Below, piece by piece: positions 51,779-59,526 of a stretch of DNA of 64,000 nucleotides; the stretch's first letter is position 1, and every line of letters begins with the position of its first letter. The DNA comes from Promicromonospora soli. Its GTDB lineage: Bacteria; Actinomycetota; Actinomycetes; Actinomycetales; Cellulomonadaceae. The stretch is from contig NZ_BNAS01000002.1 of the NCBI RefSeq assembly GCF_014653785.1, positions 859,128-923,127 on the forward strand, read 5' to 3'. The notes under the pieces are model-generated. The model saw nothing but the letters and a program-made list of their open reading frames with translations. It did not search any database and was not told the origin of the DNA. A program made the position numbers and the translations under genes.

Positions 51779-53310
51779 CGCCGTTCGTGACGCCGCCGGA
51801 GGGTCCGCGCGCGCCGTCGGACACCGTCACGGTTTTCGGGGGAGCGGGTGCCACCGCCGTCGAGTCGGACTCGGTGCGCCGCGCGGCCGCGCGGGTGGCG
51901 GGCGCCGCCGACGACCTGCGGGCCGCCGCCGCGCAGTGCTTGGCGGCGAGCGGCGACGTCGTCCTGCCCGGTTCGGCCTGGCGGCCCGAAGGCAGCACCG
52001 CCTGGGCCACTGCCGCGCTCGCACCAGCAGCGCGGGCGCTCGAGGAAGCCGCACAGGACGCGGCGCGGTGCCTCGGCGCGCGCGCCGACCTGTGCGATCT
52101 GCTGGGCTGGCGCCTGCTGCGGGCGGCCGGCCTGTACGAGGAGGCGGAGTCGACGGCGGAGCGGGCGGTCGGTGCCCTGGTCACCGCCGGGACGTTCGGT
52201 ACCGGGGCGGCGGTCGGCAGCCTGGGCTGGGCGGGCCTCGCGGGCGTCGGCGTCGTGGGAGCTGCGGAGGTGGCCGGGCGCCTGGCCGGGGGAATGCTCA
52301 CCGGTGGCGTCTCCTCGGCGATCACCGGCTGGGCCCTGACCGAGGCGACGCGCGGCCTCGCCCCGTTCTCGGATGAGGCGTTCGCCGGCCTGGGGAGCGG
52401 CGTCGCGCTGTCCCAGCCCGCACTCGCTCAGGGCCGCCCGGATGTCTCAGGTGGGGCCGGCGTGCTCGCGCACGTGGCCCGCGAGGTGCCGTTGCTCGGG
52501 AACGGCGACCGGGGGATCAAGGTCACGCGGCTCGGTCCCGGGGACTTCGCGGACGGCGCGGTGCCGGCCTGGTCCGACACCGGAGCCGGGTCCGTGCAGG
52601 AGGCACTGGCACGGGTCGACGATCTCTACCCGGGCAAGGGCGGCGCACCGGCGGCCACGGTCGCCGTCCAGAAGGTGACGGGCGCCGACGGCACCGTGTC
52701 GTGGACTGTGCTGGTGCCCGGAACCCAGTCGGCGCTGCCCGCGGACCACCCCTGGGACGGCCGCACCGACCTCGAGCTGGTCGCGGGCCAGGCCGACGGC
52801 GCGACAGCGGCTATCGAGCAGGTGCTGGCGGACTGCGGCGTCGGACCCGACGAGCCCGTCACCCTCGTCGGGCACAGCCTGGGCGGGATCGCGGCCGCCG
52901 CCCTCGTGTCGCGCGCGGGCTTCGCGGAGCGCTACCGGGTGGGCGGGCTGGTCACCGCCGGGTCGCCGACGGGACTGGTGCCCACGCCGCCGGGGGTGCC
53001 GGTGCTGCACCTCGAGACCCCGGAGGAGCTGGTGGCAAGCACCGACGGCCGCTCCGCCGCAGAGAATCCGCGTACCCGCGACCGGGTGACCGTCGTCCGG
53101 TCGCTGCGGGGCTCGACCGAGGCGGGCGACCGGGCGGCGTCGGGCAACGTGTCCCTGGCGCACGCGGTCACCACGCACGTCCGCACGCTGGACCTGGCTA
53201 TCGGGTCCGCCGACCCGCGCGTGACCGACGTGGCCGACAGGATCGGCGCCCGACTGGACGGAAAAGTCGCGAGCACCGTGTACTACCGGGCCGAACGGGC
53301 CGGCCCGTGA
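51775..53310 (+). CDS. alpha/beta hydrolase with N-terminal helical domain
   Basis: 511 residues. The first 200 are Ala-rich helical, beginning with another ESX-like bundle, and then a hydrophobic Gly/Ala stretch (about 135-190). The C-terminal 280 residues are an alpha/beta hydrolase: PGTQSALPADHPW, the nucleophile elbow VGHSLGGIAAA (Ser about 369) and a later Asp/His set with LAHAVTTHV. This looks like a lipase exported or presented with its small upstream partner, a layout known in actinobacterial ESX-like gene pairs. No signal peptide. Substrate and export route unknown. Confidence 0.72.
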   Translation: MTPFVTPPEGPRAPSDTVTVFGGAGATAVESDSVRRAAARVAGAADDLRAAAAQCLAASGDVVLPGSAWRPEGSTAWATAALAPAARALEEAAQDAARCLGARADLCDLLGWRLLRAAGLYEEAESTAERAVGALVTAGTFGTGAAVGSLGWAGLAGVGVVGAAEVAGRLAGGMLTGGVSSAITGWALTEATRGLAPFSDEAFAGLGSGVALSQPALAQGRPDVSGGAGVLAHVAREVPLLGNGDRGIKVTRLGPGDFADGAVPAWSDTGAGSVQEALARVDDLYPGKGGAPAATVAVQKVTGADGTVSWTVLVPGTQSALPADHPWDGRTDLELVAGQADGATAAIEQVLADCGVGPDEPVTLVGHSLGGIAAAALVSRAGFAERYRVGGLVTAGSPTGLVPTPPGVPVLHLETPEELVASTDGRSAAENPRTRDRVTVVRSLRGSTEAGDRAASGNVSLAHAVTTHVRTLDLAIGSADPRVTDVADRIGARLDGKVASTVYYRAERAGP

Positions 53311-53351
53311 CCCGGCTCAGCGGGTGGCTGCCGCTCAGCCCGTGATCCGGC

Positions 53352-53759
53352 TCAGTCCGAGACCCTGTTGGGCAACAACGCCAGCAGGACGATCTGCACT
53401 ACCGAGATCACGATAGCCGCCAGCACGTACCACCAGAAGCCGCCGGTCACCTCGAGGCCCCAGCTGGTGGTGTCGGAGAACCAGGACTGGTTCGTGATGA
53501 GCGTGGTGATCCACAGCATGAGCGCATTGACCAGCACCGACACCAGGCCGAGCGTGAGGATGTAGAGCGGCAGCGAGATGAGCTGGACTATCGGCTTCAC
53601 GATCAGGTGGACCAGGCCGTAGACGATCGCGATGACCACCGTGGCGAGGATCGTGCCAAGCACGGTGTCGTTGCTGACGATGTCCATGTGAGAGCCGAGG
53701 ATCAGGGCCGACAGCCAGATTGCGAGTGCGGAGATGAGGATGCGCGCCACGAGCTTCAT
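53352..53759 (-). CDS. phage-holin-like 4-TM membrane protein
   Basis: 135 residues with four hydrophobic helices: IWLSALILGSH, ILATVVIAIVYGLVHLIV, LYILTLGLVSVLVNAL and WWYVLAAIVISVVQIVLLAL. The sequence KPIVQLISLPLYILTLGL is the hallmark of the Mycobacterium 4-TMS phage holin superfamily IV (PF04020). In this chromosomal setting it is probably not a phage gene. Start ATG 53759; starts 14 bp from the divergent aminotransferase. Confidence 0.87.
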   Translation of the reverse strand: MKLVARILISALAIWLSALILGSHMDIVSNDTVLGTILATVVIAIVYGLVHLIVKPIVQLISLPLYILTLGLVSVLVNALMLWITTLITNQSWFSDTTSWGLEVTGGFWWYVLAAIVISVVQIVLLALLPNRVSD

Positions 53760-53773
53760 CTCGTCATCGTGGC

Positions 53774-54862
53774 ATGCTGACCCTCGTGGAAGAAGCATTC
53801 GTACCGCTCCGCCAGGCCGTGTCGGCACTCCCCGCCTACGTTCCCGGCGCGCGCGCCGGTGCGGGTGCCCCGATGTGGAAGCTGTCGTCGAACGAGAACC
53901 CGTACTCCCCGCTGCCGTCGGTCCTCGCCGCTATCACGCGGGCCGCCGCCGAGGTGAACCGGTACCCCGACATGTACGCCGAAGAGCTCGTCGGGGCGCT
54001 CGCGGCGCACAGCGGGGTGGCCGTCGAGAACGTAGTGGTCGGCAACGGTTCCGTCGCGCTGCTGTCGCACGTCCTGAACGCGGTCGTGGAGCACGGGGAC
54101 GAGATCGTGTTCCCGTGGCGCTCGTTCGAGGCCTACCCCATCGCGGCCGCGGTGTCCGGCGGCAACGCCGTGACCGTGCCGCTCGAGGAGGGCACGGGCC
54201 GCCTCGACCTGCCCGCGATGGCGGCCGCGATCACGCCGCGCACGCGCGTGGTGCTCGTCTGCTCGCCCAACAACCCGACCGGCCCCGCAGTGCACGCGGG
54301 CGAGCTGGAGACGTTCCTGGCGGCAGTGCCGAAGGACGTCCTGGTGGTGCTGGACGAGGCGTACCTCGAGTTCGTGCGTGACCCGGAAGCACCGGACGGC
54401 ATCGACGTGTTCAGGCGAAACCCGAACGTGATGCTGCTGCGCACCCTCTCCAAGGCGCACGGGCTGGCAGGGCTCCGCGTCGGCTACGCGATCGCCGAGC
54501 CGCGCCTCGCCGCCGGGATCCGCGCCGTGTCCACGCCGTTCGGCGTCTCGCACGTCGCGCAGGCCGCCGCCCTGGCGTCGCTGGAGCCGGCGACGCAGAG
54601 CCAGCTCATGGCCCAGGTCGAGGCACTGGTCGGCGAGCGCACCCGCGTCGTCGAGGGTTTGCGCGGCCAGGGCTGGGTGCTTGCGGAGACGCAGGCGAAC
54701 TTCGTGTGGTTCGACCTGGGCGAGCAGACGCTGGAGCGCGCCGCCGAGGCGAAGGCGGCCGGCGTGCTGGTGCGCCCGTTCGCCGGTCACGGCATCCGCG
54801 TGAGCATCGGCGACCCCGAGGCGAACGACGCGTTCCTGAAGGTCGCGGCGTCCTGGCGCTGA
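53774..54862 (+). CDS. aromatic/histidinol-phosphate aminotransferase (class I/II)
   Basis: 362 residues, PLP-dependent fold type I, of the HisC/Pat group. N-terminal LPAYVPGA, the substrate site SSNENPYSPLPSV, CSPNNPTG, DEAYLEF and the PLP lysine in LSKAHGLAGLRVGY. The C-terminal GVLVRPFAGHGIRVSIG is typical of the Pat branch that makes aromatic amino acids. There is no histidine operon here, so an aromatic aminotransferase is more likely than HisC. No ribosome site precedes ATG 53774, so the message may be leaderless; GTG 53786 is an alternative. Confidence 0.87.
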   Translation: MLTLVEEAFVPLRQAVSALPAYVPGARAGAGAPMWKLSSNENPYSPLPSVLAAITRAAAEVNRYPDMYAEELVGALAAHSGVAVENVVVGNGSVALLSHVLNAVVEHGDEIVFPWRSFEAYPIAAAVSGGNAVTVPLEEGTGRLDLPAMAAAITPRTRVVLVCSPNNPTGPAVHAGELETFLAAVPKDVLVVLDEAYLEFVRDPEAPDGIDVFRRNPNVMLLRTLSKAHGLAGLRVGYAIAEPRLAAGIRAVSTPFGVSHVAQAAALASLEPATQSQLMAQVEALVGERTRVVEGLRGQGWVLAETQANFVWFDLGEQTLERAAEAKAAGVLVRPFAGHGIRVSIGDPEANDAFLKVAASWR

Positions 54863-54909
54863 CCGGCCCTGGCCCGGAACGGACCAGGCGACGGGCCGCC
54901 GGTCAGCGC
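54856..54909 (+). terminator. terminator of the aminotransferase gene
   Basis: A perfect 12-bp stem (54856-54867 with 54898-54909) overlaps the stop codon. The rest of the 332-bp gap to 55195 has no gene; its main content is the palindrome array at 55033. Confidence 0.7.
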
Positions 54910-55032
54910 TCCAGGCAGCGCGCGATGTGTGCCCGGGTCGCCGCGGCGGCCCGGGCGTTGCACCACCGCGCCGCCGTTGGTGGAATCCGACAAACGGTCC
55001 CGCGAGAGATTGGGTGACATCGCGGCAGACCT

Positions 55033-55080
55033 ACCTACGGAGCCGTAGCCTACGCTTGCGTAGGCTACGAGAGCGTAGGT
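55033..55080. promoter_or_regulatory. three phased CTACG-N4-CGTAG palindromes before the dehydrogenase operon
   Basis: CTACG-N4-CGTAG occurs at 55035-55048, 55050-55063 and 55065-55078, starting exactly 15 bp apart. The whole 48 bp is itself a palindrome (ACCTACG at 55033, CGTAGGT at 55074-55080). It begins 162 bp before the E1alpha start and is the likely operator of the operon. Confidence 0.7.
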
Positions 55081-55194
55081 TGCGGATCGGCCAAATTTGC
55101 GGCTGGACCCGTGCCAGGATGGAAAGGTCCCCGGAACGGGCCGGGCGTCTCCGCAACAGCGGGCGCCTCGCGTCCGCAGTTGAAGGAGGAGAGA

Positions 55195-56361
55195 GTGACT
55201 ACCACCAACGGCTCCAACGAGGCGATCCCGACGTTGCAGCTACTCGATCCCCAAGGGAACCGCGCCACGACGCGCGGTACCAAGGGTTATCGCGACCGCG
55301 CCGCTGCCCTGACCCCGGAAGACCTCCGTGGCATGTATCGCGACATGGTCCTGACTCGCCGCTTCGACGAAGAGGCGACGTCGCTCCAGCGGCAGGGTGA
55401 GCTTGCCCTGTACGCGCCCTCTCGTGGCCAGGAGGCCGCGCAGGTCGGCAGCGCCTACGCGCTGCGGCCGCAGGACTTCGTCTTCCCGTCGTACCGGGAG
55501 CACGGCGTGCTGCAGGTCCGCGGCGTGGACCCTGTCGACCGGCTGCGGTTCTTCCGCGGATCGGACCACGGCGGGTGGGACCCGAACGAGCACAACGCGG
55601 GCGTCTACTCCGTGGTCATCGGTGCGCACACCCTGCACGCCACCGGCTACGCCATGGGCGTCCAGCGGGACGGCACCCCGCACGACAAGCGGGACGGCAC
55701 CGCCGTGATCGCGTACTTCGGCGACGGTGCCACCTCGCAGGGCGACGTCAACGAGGCGATGGTGTTCGCCGCGGTGAACAACGCGCCAGTCGTGTTCTTC
55801 CTGCAGAACAACCAGTGGGCCATCTCCGAGCCCACCATCAGGCAGACGAAGATCCCGCTCTACCAGCGGGGCGCGGCGTTCGGCCTGCCCAGCCTTCGGG
55901 TCGACGGCAACGACGTGCTCGCCGTGTACGCCGCGACCCAGGAGGCGCTCGAGCGCGCCCGGATGGGCGAGGGCCCGAGCTTCATCGAGGCGTACACGTA
56001 CCGGATGGGCGCCCACACGACGTCGGACGACCCGACCCGCTACCGCACCTCCGAGCAGGAGGAGGAGTGGCGAGGTCGCGATCCGATCGATCGCCTCGCC
56101 GCCTACCTGCGCGCCGAGGGCGAGCTCGACGAGGCCTTCGAGGCACAGGTCAAGGCAGCGGGGGACGAGATCGGCGCCCACCTGCGCACCGGCGTCCGTG
56201 CGCTCGACGGCGGCGCGCCCGTCTCGACGTTCGACCATGTCTACGCCACCCCGCACGGCGTGGTCTCCGCCGAACGGGCCTGGTACGAGGCATACGAGGC
56301 CGGTGACCCGCCGGCCCAGCAGTACGCGATCGCGGAGACGACCCAGGGAGGCGCACGATGA
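55195..56361 (+). CDS. 2-oxoacid dehydrogenase E1 alpha subunit (branched-chain/pyruvate type)
   Basis: 388 residues. E1alpha decarboxylates a 2-oxoacid using thiamin diphosphate. The TPP motif is AYFGDGATSQGDVNEAMVFA...LQNN (GDG to NN, about residues 177-207), with PSRGQEAAQVGSAYALRPQD and the phosphorylation-type loop YRMGAHTTSDDPTRYR. It resembles BkdA and actinobacterial PdhA; branched-chain oxoacids are most likely. GTG 55195 is set by AAGGAGGA. ATGA overlap with E1beta. Confidence 0.93.
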   Translation: MTTTNGSNEAIPTLQLLDPQGNRATTRGTKGYRDRAAALTPEDLRGMYRDMVLTRRFDEEATSLQRQGELALYAPSRGQEAAQVGSAYALRPQDFVFPSYREHGVLQVRGVDPVDRLRFFRGSDHGGWDPNEHNAGVYSVVIGAHTLHATGYAMGVQRDGTPHDKRDGTAVIAYFGDGATSQGDVNEAMVFAAVNNAPVVFFLQNNQWAISEPTIRQTKIPLYQRGAAFGLPSLRVDGNDVLAVYAATQEALERARMGEGPSFIEAYTYRMGAHTTSDDPTRYRTSEQEEEWRGRDPIDRLAAYLRAEGELDEAFEAQVKAAGDEIGAHLRTGVRALDGGAPVSTFDHVYATPHGVVSAERAWYEAYEAGDPPAQQYAIAETTQGGAR

Positions 56362-57401
56362 CAACCATGGCGGAGCGTACGCACACGACGTCCGGCAGCG
56401 CCCCGGAAGCGGCGTCGAGCACCAAGACCCTCACGCTCGGCAAGGCGGTCAACGAAGGCCTGCGTGCCGCGATGCGGCACGACGACAAGGTCATGCTCAT
56501 GGGCGAGGACATCGGCCCGCTGGGCGGCGTCTTCCGCGTGACCGACGGCCTGCAGGCGGAGTTCGGCGAGCAGCGGGTGGTGGACACGCCGCTGGCGGAG
56601 TCCGGCATCGTCGGCACCGCGATCGGCCTGGCGATGCGCGGCTACCGGCCGGTCTGCGAGATCCAGTTCGACGGGTTCGTCTTCCCGGCGTTCAACCAGA
56701 TCACCACGCAGCTCGCGAAGATGCACAACCGCACCCGCGGCGCGGTATCGGTGCCCGTCGTGATCCGCATCCCGTACGGCGGCGGTATCGGCGCGGTCGA
56801 GCACCACAGCGAGAGCCCGGAGGCGCTGTTCGCGCACACCGCCGGTCTTCGCGTGGTGTCGCCCAGCAGCCCGCAGGACGCGTACACGATGATCCAGGAG
56901 GCCATCGCCTGCCCGGACCCCGTGGTGTTCTTCGAGCCCAAGGGCCGCTACTGGACCAAGGGGCCGGTCGACCTGGACGCGCCCGTCGGGTCGGCCACGC
57001 TCAACTCGGCCCACGTGGTCCGGGCCGGCACCGACGTCACGCTCGTCGCGTACGGCCCCTCCGTCGAGACCGCGGTCAAGACCGCCGACGCGCTCGCGGC
57101 CGAGGGCCGCTCCGCCGAGGTGCTCGACCTGCGCGCCGTCTCGCCGATCGACACCGCCGCCGTCGTGGCGAGCGTCCGCAAGACCGGGCGTTGCATAGTC
57201 ATCCACGAGGCGCCGGTGTTCTTCGGGGCCGGCGCCGAGATCGCGGCCCGGGTCACCGAGGAGTGCTTCTACGCGCTCGAGGCGCCCGTGCTCCGTGTGG
57301 GCGGCTTCCACACCCCGTACCCGGTCGCGAAGCACGAACGCGAGTATCTGCCGAGCGTGGACCGTGTGCTCGACGCCGTCGACCGTGCCTTCGCGCACTG
57401 A
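56358..57401 (+). CDS. 2-oxoacid dehydrogenase E1 beta subunit
   Basis: 347 residues. It pairs with E1alpha to form the E1 heterotetramer: KAVNEGLRAAMRHDDKVMLMGEDIG, PLAESGIVGTAIGLAMRGYRP, RIPYGGGIGAVEHHSESPEA and the C-terminal SPIDTAAVVASVRKTGR. Its start overlaps the E1alpha stop (ATGA); E2 follows 18 bp later. Confidence 0.94.
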   Translation: MTTMAERTHTTSGSAPEAASSTKTLTLGKAVNEGLRAAMRHDDKVMLMGEDIGPLGGVFRVTDGLQAEFGEQRVVDTPLAESGIVGTAIGLAMRGYRPVCEIQFDGFVFPAFNQITTQLAKMHNRTRGAVSVPVVIRIPYGGGIGAVEHHSESPEALFAHTAGLRVVSPSSPQDAYTMIQEAIACPDPVVFFEPKGRYWTKGPVDLDAPVGSATLNSAHVVRAGTDVTLVAYGPSVETAVKTADALAAEGRSAEVLDLRAVSPIDTAAVVASVRKTGRCIVIHEAPVFFGAGAEIAARVTEECFYALEAPVLRVGGFHTPYPVAKHEREYLPSVDRVLDAVDRAFAH

Positions 57402-57419
57402 CCCAGGAGTGAACCGAGA

Positions 57420-58886
57420 GTGAGCTCGAACAAGCAGAGGTTCCCGCTCCCCGACGTCGGAGAGGGCCTCACCGAGGCCGAGATCGTCGAGTGGCGGGTC
57501 GCCGTGGGCGACGCCGTCGAGGTGAACCAGACGATCGTCGAGATCGAGACGGCGAAGTCGCTGGTCGACCTCCCGTCGCCCTGGACAGGGACAGTGTCAG
57601 CGCTGCTCGTGGAGTCGGGCACCACCGTCGACGTCGGCACCCCGATCATCGAGATCGAGGTGCCCGGCGTCGGCGGTGCCCCCGCCGGGCCGACCTCGAA
57701 CGGCGCCGTCTCGGAAGCGGGTGACGGTTCCAGCGGTGTCGCCCCGCCCGATGGTGCTCAGGACGAGGGCTCCGGGTCGGTGCTCGTCGGCTACGGCACT
57801 GCCGAGGCGACTGCGAGCGGACGGCGCCGGCGCCACCAGGCGGTTCCGGCCGCGTCGGCGCCTCCGGCCGCGCCGATCGCTACCAGGGCGCCCGAGGCGC
57901 CTGCCCCGGTGGCGGCTCCCGCACGGCCTGCGCCCGCCCCCGCGGCTCCGCCGTCGGACACCGGGACCACGACGGCCGTGCGAGCGCGTGTGCTCGCGAA
58001 GCCGCCGGTCCGCAAGCTGGCCAAGGACCTGGGGGTGGACCTGGCGGGCGTGCACGCGTCGGGCCCGGGCGGCATCGTGACGCGCGAGGACGTGGTCTCC
58101 CACGCCGAGCGCTCGTCGGTGCAGACGCTGACGAACTACGCGGACGACGAGCCGTGGCTCGCCTCGGGCGCGGTCTCGCCGGACGGCCGCCAGACGCGTG
58201 TCCCGGTGAAGTCGGTGCGCAAGCGCACCGCTGAGGCCGTGGTGGCCAGTGCCTTCACAGCTCCGCACGTGACCGTGTTCCGCACGGTGGACGTCACCAA
58301 GACGATGAAGCTGGTGGCGACGCTCAAGGAGGACCGCGACTTCGCGGACGTCCGCGTGACGCCGCTGCTGCTCGCGGCCAAGGCGGTGCTGCTCGCGGTG
58401 AAGCGGCACCCGCAGATCAACGCCTCCTGGGACGACCCGGCGCAGGAGATCGTCTACAAGCACTACGTGAACCTGGGGATCGCCGCGGCGACGCCGCGTG
58501 GGCTCGTGGTGCCGAACATCAAGGACGCGCACACGCTCGACCTGCTCGGACTCGCGAAGGCGATCGCCGGGCTGACGGCGACCGCGCGGGCCGGGCGTAC
58601 CTCGCCCACCGACATGTCGAACGGCACGATCACGATCACGAACGTGGGCGTCTTCGGCATCGACACGGGCACGCCCATCCTCAACCCGGGGGAGGCCGGG
58701 ATCCTCGCCTTCGGCGCCATCAGCAAGAAGCCCTGGGTGCACAAGGGCAAGGTGAAGCCGCGGTGGGTCACGCAGCTCGGCTTCAGCTTCGACCACCGGC
58801 TGGCCGACGGCGAGCTGGGGTCACGGTTCCTGTCCGACGTCGCGCGTGTGCTCGAGGAGCCGGCGCACGGGCTGGTGTGGAGCTGA
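57420..58886 (+). CDS. dihydrolipoamide acyltransferase E2
   Basis: 488 residues: one lipoyl domain (1-85; lipoyl Lys46 in EIETAKSLVD), an Ala/Pro-rich linker, a peripheral-subunit-binding domain (about 190-228; KPPVRKLAKDLGVDLAGV) and the catalytic core with FDHRLADG near residue 457 (catalytic His). It passes the acyl group from E1 to CoA. A second Ala/Pro linker lies between PSBD and lipoyl domain. No E3 (dihydrolipoamide dehydrogenase) gene follows, so E3 comes from elsewhere. GTG 57420 after GGAGTGAACCGAGA. Confidence 0.94.
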   Translation: MSSNKQRFPLPDVGEGLTEAEIVEWRVAVGDAVEVNQTIVEIETAKSLVDLPSPWTGTVSALLVESGTTVDVGTPIIEIEVPGVGGAPAGPTSNGAVSEAGDGSSGVAPPDGAQDEGSGSVLVGYGTAEATASGRRRRHQAVPAASAPPAAPIATRAPEAPAPVAAPARPAPAPAAPPSDTGTTTAVRARVLAKPPVRKLAKDLGVDLAGVHASGPGGIVTREDVVSHAERSSVQTLTNYADDEPWLASGAVSPDGRQTRVPVKSVRKRTAEAVVASAFTAPHVTVFRTVDVTKTMKLVATLKEDRDFADVRVTPLLLAAKAVLLAVKRHPQINASWDDPAQEIVYKHYVNLGIAAATPRGLVVPNIKDAHTLDLLGLAKAIAGLTATARAGRTSPTDMSNGTITITNVGVFGIDTGTPILNPGEAGILAFGAISKKPWVHKGKVKPRWVTQLGFSFDHRLADGELGSRFLSDVARVLEEPAHGLVWS

Positions 58887-58909
58887 CTCGTCAGACCCCC
58901 GCACGACGT

Positions 58910-58948
58910 GTCAGACCCCCAGGTCACCGAGTGACCTGGGGGTCTGAC
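58910..58948 (+). terminator. terminator, perfect 18-bp stem
   Basis: 58910-58927 pairs perfectly with 58931-58948 around a 3-base loop. An extra copy of TCAGACCCCC stands just upstream (58891-58900). It ends the E1-E2 operon and faces the convergent whiB7 gene. Confidence 0.88.
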
Positions 58949-59087
58949 GCATAGAACGACCGGGGCAGTGCGCCGGTCCGGATCGGTCTGGGAGATCCGC
59001 GGTGTGGACCTGCGCACTGCTCCGGCATCTCACGGCGGCTGGACTCGGCCGCCGTGCCTCGGGCAACGTCTGGTGGTCACGTGGCTG

Positions 59088-59369
59088 TCAGGCCACGCGC
59101 ATGCCCCCGATCGACCGCGGCCGTCCACGACGACGCTTGCGGCTCCGTACGGTGCCGTCCACGACGATCTCGCCGCCCCAGACACCCCATGGCTCGCGGC
59201 GGGCGAGCGCGCCCGCCAGACACTGCGCCTTGAGCGGGCAGACGGCGCACGCGCGCTTCGCTTCTTCAAGGTCCGCAGGATGTTCCGCGAACCAGAGCTC
59301 GGGCTGTTCCGAGCACGGCACGGAGTCGTCGGTCTCGGTGATGATGTTCGCGAGGTCCACACTGGTCAC
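59088..59369 (-). CDS. whiB7: WhiB7-type iron-sulfur regulator
   Basis: 93 residues. The four Wbl cysteines (VPCSEQP, then ACAVCPLKAQC) hold a 4Fe-4S cluster. The GVWGG turn follows, and the C-terminus RKRRRGRPRSIGG carries the AT-hook RGRPR that sets WhiB7 apart from other Wbl proteins. WhiB7 binds the sigma factor and activates intrinsic antibiotic-resistance genes. GTG 59369 (VTSVDLANII) suits family length, though the frame is open to 59432. The 157-bp gap to the divergent CopD-CtaG gene is short for a WhiB7 leader with attenuator. Confidence 0.85.
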   Translation of the reverse strand: MTSVDLANIITETDDSVPCSEQPELWFAEHPADLEEAKRACAVCPLKAQCLAGALARREPWGVWGGEIVVDGTVRSRKRRRGRPRSIGGMRVA

Positions 59370-59514
59370 AACGCAGAAGAGGGCTAAAGGGTTGGGTTTG
59401 GTGCACAATCTGGCCGAACTTTTCCTGAACATCGTCGGAATGCCAGGTTTCGGGCGCCTCGCGGCGTGGTCAGCCGCACATCTGCGTACGGTCAGGACCG
59501 CAGCGCAGCGCGCC

Positions 59515-59520
59515 TAGGCT
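59515..59520 (+). promoter_or_regulatory. -10 element (TAGGCT) of a probable leaderless promoter
   Basis: TAGGCT fits TAnnnT and ends 6 bases before the GTG start at 59527. Confidence 0.5.
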
Positions 59521-59526
59521 TGACGC

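Noticed and set aside
53352-53759. Prophage remnant
   Set aside because: The holin-like family occurs in ordinary actinobacterial chromosomes; no other phage gene is near.
59370-59432. N-terminal extension or upstream ORF of whiB7
   Set aside because: The frame is open, but the residues do not look like Wbl sequence and the ATG at 59432 has no ribosome site.
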